Shown here: piece after piece, positions 1 through 4,918 of the stretch
How the letters are laid out: every line of letters begins with the position of its first letter
Numbering within the stretch: position 1 is the stretch's first letter
DNA from: Bacillota bacterium
GTDB lineage: Bacteria > Bacillota > Clostridia > Lachnospirales > Lachnospiraceae
Assembly: GCA_023392995.1 (NCBI GenBank)
Contig: JAEWMZ010000130.1
Coordinates: forward strand, 1-5,407
Reading direction: 5' to 3'
Length of the DNA stretch: 5,407 bases
Notes under the pieces: generated by a model
What the model was told of the DNA's origin: nothing
The model's input: only the letters and a program-made list of their open reading frames with translations
Database searches by the model: none
Position numbers and translations under genes: made by a program

Positions 1-1279
1 CATCTGTTACTGTCGTACTTCCATTGCTGTTATAAGTACCCAGTGTCACGCCGCGAAGGACGATCCATTCTGACAGCAGGGAATCCTTTGCCGCCTTCAG
101 ATCACTTATGGATTTATACTCCTGCGCACGGATTAATTGCAGTTCTGCCGCTGAGGTAACCAACTCTTTTGCTGTAAGCTTTGTGATCTGCGGAACTCCT
201 CCATAAAGATCTGTCGTGCCTGTTAATTTTACTACATCACCAATTTTATAATCTGCCAAAGCATCGTAAATCTGAAGGGCATAGATGTTCCCATCGATGA
301 CATCCTCTAAAATTGCCGAATTCGAGGTATTATAGTTACCAAACCGATAAACCAGCTGTCCCACTACCGATATGGATTGTCCTGTTACGGTTTGACATGC
401 TTCCTGTACTGATTTTGCTCCATCGGGTATGGACGTGATCGGATCATATAACACCGGATCAGGGTCTGGCACTTGCGCCGGGAAATAATAGAACTCTGCA
501 ATGTCACTGTCTGCGCAGCCCGGAGCTGTTGCCTGAGCATAGAGGGTCGTGTTCGCGGTTATTACAATTGGCTCCACATACTCCACCCAGATTGCCGCCG
601 GAGTCACTGTAGTCACCCGGATCTTAGATCCAGGGGTTGTGCAGGAAAGCGAAATGGCACTTCCTGAAACAACAGTACCGGAAGGTGTGTCTGAGATTGG
701 AGTTTCTGTTTTCACTGACTCCGGAGGTGTTCCGCCTGACAGCTTATAAAGCCTAAAAGCAGATGGAAAACCAGCGCTATTATTATTTACTGTATTGTTT
801 TTATATGCCTTAAATTTATTTTCAGATCCTTTATTGCTTGCTAAAGTAACGGTATCTTCGCCAGTTCCCTTAAAATAAAAGTCTCCATTGATAAAACTGT
901 ATTCCCAGTTGTAGTCTCCCGGAACGATTCCATTTTCATTTCCTTTCGGCTTCACAGTTACTCCATTCACATCAGTTAGAGTAACAGCTGCCCCTGAGAC
1001 GGTAATATTCCAGGTCAGGGAGCTGTCCGGATTTACAACTTGTCCATTCTCAGCAGCCAAAGCCGTTGATAAAAGCCATTTGGTAGCACTGTCATACTGT
1101 CCGACTGCGTAACCACTATTAACGATCATTACATATTTACCTGAAGTAAATTCATCGATTGTATTTATCTTTACATAAGTCTCGCCAGTTGAGGCTGCAA
1201 AGCTGTTCACAGGTGTTAGTGAAAATGCCATGATAATACTTAATATCACTGCCAGATATCGTCTGACTGTCTTTCTCAT
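1..1279 (-). CDS. Secreted modular protein, N-terminal part (chitobiase-C-terminal-like and OB-fold-like modules); truncated at left edge
   Basis: The minus-strand frame is open from the ATG at 1279 to the window edge: 426 codons without a stop. The start is fixed by AAGGAGG (1287-1293) seven bases upstream and by a clear signal peptide: MRKTVRR, a hydrophobic core, then a probable cleavage after SFA at residue 28. Residues about 30-180 form a Gly/Asn/Thr-rich, beta-looking domain (ends FRLYKL) that I cannot name. Residues about 190-268 (PISDTPSGTVVSGSAISLSC, then TPGSKI and ITANTTLYAQATAPG) match the chitobiase/beta-hexosaminidase C-terminal (CHB_HEX_C-type) sandwich seen as a spacer in many exported Firmicute proteins. 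Residues about 280-370 (SVQEA, ISVVGQLV, GDVVKLTGT, YGGVPQI) look like the OB-fold module of YhcR-type extracellular nucleases, and a second module seems to start near residue 395 (WIVLRGVTLGTYNSNG). By analogy the missing C-terminus may be a nuclease or phosphoesterase domain. This is inference, because no catalytic residues lie in the window. Confidence 0.9.
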   Translation of the reverse strand, partial: MRKTVRRYLAVILSIIMAFSLTPVNSFAASTGETYVKINTIDEFTSGKYVMIVNSGYAVGQYDSATKWLLSTALAAENGQVVNPDSSLTWNITVSGAAVTLTDVNGVTVKPKGNENGIVPGDYNWEYSFINGDFYFKGTGEDTVTLASNKGSENKFKAYKNNTVNNNSAGFPSAFRLYKLSGGTPPESVKTETPISDTPSGTVVSGSAISLSCTTPGSKIRVTTVTPAAIWVEYVEPIVITANTTLYAQATAPGCADSDIAEFYYFPAQVPDPDPVLYDPITSIPDGAKSVQEACQTVTGQSISVVGQLVYRFGNYNTSNSAILEDVIDGNIYALQIYDALADYKIGDVVKLTGTTDLYGGVPQITKLTAKELVTSAAELQLIRAQEYKSISDLKAAKDSLLSEWIVLRGVTLGTYNSNGSTTVTD

Positions 1280-1395
1280 AACCTTCCCTCCTTGAAATAA
1301 GATTCGCTGCTATACTACTTCTTCCTCTTTTACTTAGGGTATGCTTACCTACCCTCAAAGAATGATCCAACCTATTAAGTTGATTCCGCATTCAT

Positions 1396-1405
1396 CTCCT
1401 CCCTT
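1396..1405 (-). promoter_or_regulatory. Strong Shine-Dalgarno inside the leader, ahead of an out-of-frame upstream ORF
   Basis: The minus strand reads AAGGGAGGAG here. GGAGG lies six bases before an ATG at 1391, which opens a 79-codon frame ending at 1152. That frame overlaps the secreted gene's start in another register. Its product is basic and resembles no family I know. A second ATG right after the SD (1395) gives only MNAEST. The SD itself is as good as that of the real gene, so a leader peptide or translational coupling is possible. The site is seen directly; its use is inference. Confidence 0.35.
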
Positions 1406-1560
1406 CTCTAAGAAAAAATGATTGATCAATTCCCTGTACCCAATTCTAGTGCTTCTTCGGGTGATTGAAGTTATCCTATGTATCACTCTGAATGATCCGC
1501 TCAGCCTCCCAGAATATCGGATCACGGGCAACAAATTTCGAAGTCAATTTGTTTAAGACT

Positions 1561-1590
1561 ATCTTAACATTAGTTACCAAATATTAGCAA
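1561..1590 (-). promoter_or_regulatory. Possible promoter of the secreted protein gene
   Basis: On the minus strand TTGCTA (1585-1590) and TAAGAT (1561-1566) are 18 bases apart, each matching four of six consensus positions. If used, transcription would begin near 1554 and give a leader of about 275 nt. The match is weak and several other AT-rich placements are possible. Confidence 0.25.
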
Positions 1591-1813
1591 TCCCTTTATT
1601 TAACATTTATTCAAAAAAGGGAATTATCGTAAGTTTTCAGACAGAAAGATAAGACCATTACTGGGATAGTGAATTATCTATTTTGCATCGATTATCTATA
1701 TTTTTATCTTATCTTATGGTACTCTATTAGAAACTGTGTTCTATTAATAATTGTACTTTTTAAAGCATTACAATCCCCTGTTTTGGCGTAAATAACATAC
1801 CTGCAACGAGAAG

Positions 1814-1842
1814 TTTACAATCTGCATCTCAAGAGATATAGA
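1814..1842 (+). promoter_or_regulatory. Probable promoter of the XRE regulator gene with an internal dyad
   Basis: TTTACA (1814-1819; five of six matches to TTGACA) is followed after exactly 17 bases by TATAGA (1837-1842; four of six to TATAAT). This predicts a start near 1849 and a leader of about 49 nt that includes the AGGAGGT site. Between the boxes lies ATCTC-AA-GAGAT (1826-1837), a 12-bp inverted repeat whose right arm touches the -10 box. That is where a small HTH repressor could block the promoter, so autoregulation by the downstream XRE protein is a fair guess. Confidence 0.5.
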
Positions 1843-1897
1843 AAATAACAGGGTTGCCTGATACTATTTTAATATTAAATCACAGGAGGTATTAGCA

Positions 1898-2680
1898 ATG
1901 AATTTTGGCGAAAAACTTTATAAGCTTAGAAAAGAGAAGGGATTGTCCCAAGAAGTTTTGGCAGAGCAGATCGGAACAACAAGGCAGGCAGTTAGTAAAT
2001 GGGAGAATAACCAAGGTTATCCGGAAACAGAGAAGCTGCTGCAGCTTTCTAATATTTTCGAGGTTTCAACAGACTACTTATTAAAGGATGAAAATGCAAC
2101 AAATGCTGCGAATGAAAATGGATATTATGTAAGCAGAGAAATGGCAAGCGGTTATATTGCAAGTGAACAAAGAACCTGCAAATACCTTGGCCTGGGCTTT
2201 ATGCTCTGGGTACTTGCAGGTATTCCCTATGTAATGTTTCCAACCGATGCCGTTTGGCGTTTCCTTGGAATGGCAGTCTGTGTGGTATTAGGGATTGGTT
2301 CTATTGTTTTTTGTATGTTTTCAGAACAAAATAACTATAAGGTGTTAAGAGAAGAGCCCCTGCTATTTGATTACGGACATTTGAAAGAGTTATCAAACGA
2401 ATATAATTTAGCCAAGAAAAAATATATTGCTGTTGCCATTCCTTGTACAATTCTTTTTATCGTTGGTATCTTAGCCTTTGTCATTACGGCAAGAGGATAT
2501 ATCGAATGGTCTAAATACCATTCCTTTCTTTTTCTCGGATTTGCAATCGGTCTTTATGGCTTTGTTTATTCTGTGGGAACTATGGATGCATATGAATTGC
2601 TTGTCAACAATGATCAATACGCTTCACGGTTTTTATTTAAGATAAAGAGGAAAGTAAAGAAAAAAGTGAATGAACTGTAA
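1898..2680 (+). CDS. Membrane-anchored XRE-family HTH transcriptional regulator
   Basis: This 260-residue protein starts at the ATG at 1898, placed by AGGAGGT (1884-1890) seven bases upstream. Residues 1-62 are a textbook XRE/Cro-CI DNA-binding domain: FGEKLYKLRKEKGLSQEVLA, then TTRQAVSKWE as the recognition helix (27-36), then PETEKLLQLSNIFEVSTDYL. A linker of about 30 residues contains YVSREMASGYI. Four hydrophobic segments follow at about 97-115, 122-141, 175-198 and 208-227, and the tail ends in a lysine-rich stretch (KIKRKVKKK, 248-256). The protein should sit in the cytoplasmic membrane with the HTH inside, binding DNA while sensing a membrane or envelope signal. Proteins of this layout are common in Bacillota, usually of unknown signal. 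It is transcribed alone, divergent from the secreted protein gene and convergent with the presenilin-like protease gene. The HTH assignment is secure; the signal and targets are unknown. Confidence 0.93.
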   Translation: MNFGEKLYKLRKEKGLSQEVLAEQIGTTRQAVSKWENNQGYPETEKLLQLSNIFEVSTDYLLKDENATNAANENGYYVSREMASGYIASEQRTCKYLGLGFMLWVLAGIPYVMFPTDAVWRFLGMAVCVVLGIGSIVFCMFSEQNNYKVLREEPLLFDYGHLKELSNEYNLAKKKYIAVAIPCTILFIVGILAFVITARGYIEWSKYHSFLFLGFAIGLYGFVYSVGTMDAYELLVNNDQYASRFLFKIKRKVKKKVNEL

Positions 2681-2876
2681 TTCTGCGAATTTGGTAACGT
2701 AGATATACAAAAAGTTGGTAATACCCATTTAATATTACAGATATAGAAGAGAGGCATTGGATATTTCCATGCCTCTCTTCTATATCTGTAATACATATTC
2801 CAAGAACAAAAAGGAAAAGCTGAATGTGCCTGAATCCTAAAACACAATAAATTTCATTCTCAATGAGTTTAAATGA
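2681..2876. other. Convergent intergenic region
   Basis: This region separates the stop of the plus-strand XRE gene from the stop of the minus-strand protease-like gene. TTGGTAA occurs twice (2691 and 2715). The main content is the long perfect inverted repeat at 2733-2793, annotated separately. I see no gene here. Confidence 0.7.
2733..2793. terminator. Perfect 25-bp inverted repeat, probable bidirectional terminator or MITE-like hairpin
   Basis: The left arm 2733-2757 (TATTACAGATATAG..., ending GGCAT) is the exact reverse complement of the right arm 2769-2793, with an 11-base loop (TGGATATTTCC). The loop may pair further as TGGA/TCCA if one T is bulged. Lying between two convergent stops, it is well placed to stop transcription from both sides. 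However, neither strand has a real T-run after the stem, and the stem is much longer than a usual intrinsic terminator. A small non-autonomous inverted-repeat element, beginning and ending in TA, is the alternative. The repeat is certain; the function is not. Confidence 0.6.
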
Positions 2877-3536
2877 CTATATCCATTGAATAACACTAGC
2901 TATAAAAACAATCGCCCCTGGAAACAAAGTTGCAGGAAACCCTTTATACTTCTCCTTTTGAAGCTTTTTTAGCACCATAGTAGAAATTATATTAATGAAT
3001 TGACCCACCAATATCAGCATAGCCGCAATTAATCCACTGGAAGGCTCTGATGATTTAAGAAAGAACATTGTGATTGTTGAATAATAAACTAAGTCTCCTA
3101 CACCTATAATCTGCTGAAGTCCGGGCTTTCCAGGTATGGGCAGACAGATGGACAGTCGCGCTAATGTACTTATGTTACCTGCTAATTTTGCATTCAGTGT
3201 ATGTTTCCCTCTCTTTGTAAAGCTGAATACATCCATAACGGCTATACCGATTACGAACCCAAATAACCGATCCTTTGATATGATCAGATAATCTGTGAAA
3301 AAATATGCGATCATATTAGCCACCAGCAAAATCAGTACATTATTAACATAAAGGTTTTTCTTACTTAGTTTTCTGCTCCAAACAAAACAGATACCCACTA
3401 TTACTATAAGAATGGAAAGCAGCATAGGCAATGTGGGAAGTCTATAAGTGGCAAAGGATAATACAATAGCCACTAAGGTTACAATCGATATCAAGATATA
3501 AGCGAAAGAATAATTTTTATGTTGTTCGTTTTCCAT
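2877..3536 (-). CDS. Presenilin/signal-peptide-peptidase-like (A22-type GxGD) intramembrane aspartyl protease, compact
   Basis: This 219-residue, very hydrophobic protein starts at the ATG at 3536, with AAGGAG (3545-3550) eight bases upstream. I see about seven membrane segments, near 11-29, 35-54, 64-82, 90-106, 143-160, 166-188 and 200-217. Three features point to the presenilin/SPP family of intramembrane proteases. First, an Asp in a membrane segment (AVMDVFSF, D102). Second, GVGD at 145-148 opening the next segment (IIGVGDLVYYS). Third, a PAL-like FPAT at 200-203 at the start of the last segment. The spacing D102 to D148 (46 residues) and D148 to P201 (53) is like that I recall for human SPP (D219, D265, P317). 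It is shorter than archaeal homologues (about 300 residues) and seems to lack N-terminal helices outside the core. An A24 prepilin peptidase also has GxGD but not the PAL-like element or the usual following residues. It lies 122 bp downstream of the AraC-type gene on the same strand. Confidence 0.72.
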   Translation of the reverse strand: MENEQHKNYSFAYILISIVTLVAIVLSFATYRLPTLPMLLSILIVIVGICFVWSRKLSKKNLYVNNVLILLVANMIAYFFTDYLIISKDRLFGFVIGIAVMDVFSFTKRGKHTLNAKLAGNISTLARLSICLPIPGKPGLQQIIGVGDLVYYSTITMFFLKSSEPSSGLIAAMLILVGQFINIISTMVLKKLQKEKYKGFPATLFPGAIVFIASVIQWI

Positions 3537-3591
3537 TATACGATCTCCTTACAAATTTATCACAGACAGGTTGTTACAAAACCTATACCGC

Positions 3592-3600
3592 TGCTGTTTT
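3592..3600 (-). promoter_or_regulatory. Operator-like motif upstream of the protease-like gene
   Basis: The plus strand reads TGCTGTTTT here (AAAACAGCA on the coding strand), 56 bases before the protease-like start codon. The same nonamer occurs only twice more in the window, both times in front of the araC-type gene. This suggests that the AraC-type protein binds here. I found no convincing -35/-10 pair in the 122-bp gap: TTGTTA and TATATT lie only 15 apart near 3608-3634. Read-through from the araC-type gene is therefore also possible. Confidence 0.35.
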
Positions 3601-3658
3601 CCTGTAAATATAGCTTTTCGAAAATATTAACAACTATAATACCATGTGGTTTATGCCT

Positions 3659-4546
3659 CTATTTATTATCAAAGGTTAAATTAATCGGGGTCTCGGGTAA
3701 ACCACTGCTCAAATCCACGTCTGTGGTGCTTACACTTTTATCTACAACTTCAAAGGATACCCCGGATGCCCACAGCTTCCCGGTACCATTCAAGAGTAAT
3801 CCTATATTAATGATCGCACTGTTTTCCGGCACATCAAGCACGATGGAGTAATAAGTCCAGTCCGTAGTTTCTTTTATGGGGCGGTCTTGCATATTATCTA
3901 TTTTCAGGATGTCGGCTGTTGTACTATTAATACGCATCCATATGCCTCCCCACTCTTTTACTTCCTCTGTTTTCAGATAACCGGAGAAGCGTACTCTCTT
4001 CCCAATATAAGCAGCTGCTTTAAATTGCTGCAACATAGTGCAAAAAGCACCTGCTTCCAATATCTCTGCTTTACTTTTTATCACAACGGATTTCCCACCG
4101 TTATAATTATGTTCCTGATCCATTAACACACTATACAATTTTGGCATGCTTCCGGTAATGATCCATCCGGGAATGATTTGCTTTTGTTTCATGGCAGTCT
4201 CCTTTTGATTACTTCTTAATTTCATCATAGTACGACGATATTGTCCTGGCGGAAGAGAATACTCCCTCTTGAATGCGCGTGTAAAGGCTTCCTGGGATTC
4301 GAACTGTAATAGAAAGGCTATATCCATTGCACTTAATTCTGAGTTCAAAAGATACTCGGCAGCCCGGTACATTCGTCTGGTTTGAATATAATCCCTAAGA
4401 CCTATGCCTGTTTCACTCTTAAATAACCTCAGAAAATGGTATTTTGAGAACCCAGCGGCTTTCGACACTTCCTCCAGCGTGAGCAGCTCACAAAGATGCT
4501 GTTCAATATATGTAATTGTATTTTGTATACAGATTGTGTAATCCAT
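3659..4546 (-). CDS. AraC-family transcriptional regulator with C-terminal beta-sandwich-like domain
   Basis: This 295-residue protein starts at the ATG at 4546, with GGAGG (4555-4559) eight bases upstream. The AraC DNA-binding domain is at the N-terminus: a first HTH at about 24-46 (LEEVSKAAGFSKYHFLRLFK) and a second at about 72-105 (MDIAFLLQFESQEAFTRAFK, then LPPGQYR), the classic double-HTH signature. Residues about 127-277 form a separate domain. It begins PGWIITGSMPKLY, passes KRVRFSGYLKTEEV, GGIWMRI and IDNMQDRPI, and ends W-YYSIVLDVPENS, INIGLLLNGTGKLW, FEVVD. This pattern recurs in a group of Bacillota AraC regulators and reads as a beta-sandwich, probably ligand-binding and reminiscent of galactose-binding-like folds; the ligand is unknown to me. 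This is the reverse of classical AraC order, where the sensor comes first. The gene lies upstream of the presenilin-like protease gene on the same strand, and shared nonamers before both suggest control of both. Confidence 0.92.
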   Translation of the reverse strand: MDYTICIQNTITYIEQHLCELLTLEEVSKAAGFSKYHFLRLFKSETGIGLRDYIQTRRMYRAAEYLLNSELSAMDIAFLLQFESQEAFTRAFKREYSLPPGQYRRTMMKLRSNQKETAMKQKQIIPGWIITGSMPKLYSVLMDQEHNYNGGKSVVIKSKAEILEAGAFCTMLQQFKAAAYIGKRVRFSGYLKTEEVKEWGGIWMRINSTTADILKIDNMQDRPIKETTDWTYYSIVLDVPENSAIINIGLLLNGTGKLWASGVSFEVVDKSVSTTDVDLSSGLPETPINLTFDNK

Positions 4547-4602
4547 GGATCAATCCTCCAGATCAAGTATAGCATAATGGATTTTTTAAAACTTGATTAT
4601 AA

Positions 4603-4673
4603 TTGCTGTTTTTACTATATCATATCTTATGATCATCTTGAAAATCAAACTGTAATTGATATTTTGCTGTTTT
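4603..4673 (-). repeat. Two direct repeats TTGCTGTTTT flanking the araC-type promoter
   Basis: TTGCTGTTTT occurs at 4603-4612 and 4664-4673 in the same orientation, 61 bases apart. Each copy has TTGAT a few bases to its left (4593-4597 and 4656-4660). AraC-family proteins bind direct repeats, so these are candidate autoregulatory operators. One copy lies just downstream of the -10 box and the other upstream of the -35 box, a layout compatible with looping or combined activation and repression. The repeats are seen directly; binding is inference. Confidence 0.45.
4619..4648 (-). promoter_or_regulatory. Probable promoter of the AraC-type regulator gene
   Basis: On the minus strand TTGATT (4643-4648, four of six) and TATGAT (4619-4624, five of six) are 18 bases apart. 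The predicted start is near 4612, with a leader of about 65 nt. The palindrome ATGATCAT (4629-4636) lies in the spacer. A second box, TGCTATACT (4566-4574), looks like an extended -10, but it would put the start on top of the Shine-Dalgarno sequence. Confidence 0.4.
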
Positions 4674-4711
4674 ATTTATTCTTATAAAGTAATCAAACGT
4701 ATAAGCTGAAG

Positions 4712-4741
4712 CTAAGAAAAGCGAGCCCCTTGGCTCGCTTT
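4712..4741 (-). terminator. Rho-independent terminator of the epimerase transcript
   Basis: The minus strand reads AAAGCGAGCC-AAGG-GGCTCGCTTT (4718-4741), a 10-bp GC-rich stem with a four-base loop, running into TTTTCTT. The T-run is on the minus side, so the hairpin ends transcripts from the epimerase direction and insulates the araC-type gene. On the plus strand the tail is only CTTTCAT, so termination in that direction should be weak. Confidence 0.85.
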
Positions 4742-4747
4742 CATATC

Positions 4748-4918
4748 TTATATGATTTCTTTTGTGATATCTTTTGTGATTTCTATATTTCGTACCATGA
4801 AAAATCTATCATGAAGTATTTCCCACCAGCCAACCTATGCTGTACCCCTACGTACCTTACCGATCCCAGCCTCTTCGATAGCGCTCATTATAATCAGTTT
4901 GGACGAGAAATATTCCAT
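4748..4918 (-). pseudogene. Possible small gene or remnant downstream of the epimerase, one in-frame TAG
   Basis: Directly after the epimerase TAA, and in the same frame, an ATG (4916-4918) opens 27 codons (MEYFSSKLIIMSAIEEAGIG, then KVRRGTA) to a TAG at 4835-4837. The frame then stays open for 28 more codons (VGWWEILHDRFFMVRN... ending in an ITKDITKEI-type repeat) to TAA at 4748-4750, six bases before the terminator stem. There is no good Shine-Dalgarno sequence before the ATG. Ending just short of the terminator hints that this was or is coding. The frame could be a decayed gene, a 27-residue peptide, or chance in AT-rich 3' untranslated sequence. I recognise no family. Confidence 0.25.
4758..4780. 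repeat. 12-bp tandem repeat, two copies
   Basis: TCTTTTGTGAT at 4758-4768 is repeated at 4770-4780 with period 12. It lies just right of the terminator and within the 3' part of the possible remnant frame. Nothing suggests a function; slippage duplication is likely. Confidence 0.6.

Larger units (their letters stand above)
1280..1897. other. Divergent intergenic region with long leader of the secreted gene
   Basis: These 618 bases contain no convincing protein gene. The part from about 1290 to 1555 would be the 5' leader of the minus-strand secreted protein gene and is rich in inverted repeats: 1336-1341/1350-1355 (AGGGTA/TACCCT), the palindrome ATTGATCAAT at 1421-1430, 1493-1499/1518-1524 (TGATCCG/CGGATCA), and 1530-1537/1546-1553 (AACAAATT/AATTTGTT). 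AATGATCC is directly repeated at 1361 and 1491. I compared the leader from memory with c-di-GMP, SAM, TPP, purine, glycine, THF and T-box consensus motifs and recognised none. The right part (about 1600-1897) is AT-rich and carries the promoter of the XRE gene. Confidence 0.6.
4547..4918. other. Intergenic region: araC-type promoter, repeats, terminator and a possible decayed small gene
   Basis: About 370 bases lie between the araC-type start and the epimerase stop. From left to right they hold the araC-type leader and promoter with two copies of TTGCTGTTTT, a minus-strand terminator at 4718-4741, a 12-bp tandem repeat at 4758-4780, and a minus-strand frame at 4748-4918 interrupted by one stop. 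No RNA gene was recognised. Confidence 0.6.

Noticed and set aside
473..749. Two plus-strand frames of 64 and 66 codons.
   Set aside because: They lie antisense within the secreted protein gene, lack ribosome binding sites, and their products look like no protein family.
1493..1524. On the minus strand, TGGGAGGCTGAGCGGATCA resembles the human Alu consensus.
   Set aside because: The likeness is short and does not extend to either side, and the region lies between ordinary bacterial genes. I take it as chance, not contamination.
1776..1853. Distant inverted repeat CCCTGTT / AACAGGG around the XRE promoter.
   Set aside because: Only seven bases, 64 apart, with no further pairing; too weak to call a structure or operator.
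1573..2698. A 10-bp inverted repeat (GTTACCAAAT at 1573, ATTTGGTAAC at 2689) bracketing the XRE gene, as if marking a mobile unit.
   Set aside because: A 10-mer match somewhere in a window of this size is expected by chance, the similarity does not extend, and no transposase or target duplication is present.
2614..2847. A minus-strand frame of 77 codons across the XRE gene end and the inverted repeat.
   Set aside because: It overlaps the XRE coding end, runs through the 25-bp repeat, has no ribosome binding site and a composition unlike a protein.
3519..4126. Plus-strand frames of 110 and 79 codons (3519-3851 and 3887-4126).
   Set aside because: Both are antisense to the araC-type gene, and the first also runs over the protease-like gene start. 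No ribosome binding site or recognisable domain.
4566..4574. Extended -10-like TGCTATACT on the minus strand just before the araC-type gene.
   Set aside because: Its transcription start would fall on the Shine-Dalgarno sequence at 4555-4559, leaving almost no leader. The pair at 4619-4648 is more workable.
4496..4687. A plus-strand frame of 63 codons across the araC-type start and promoter.
   Set aside because: It has no ribosome binding site and is rich in residues encoded by AT-rich DNA. It is better explained as a promoter region.
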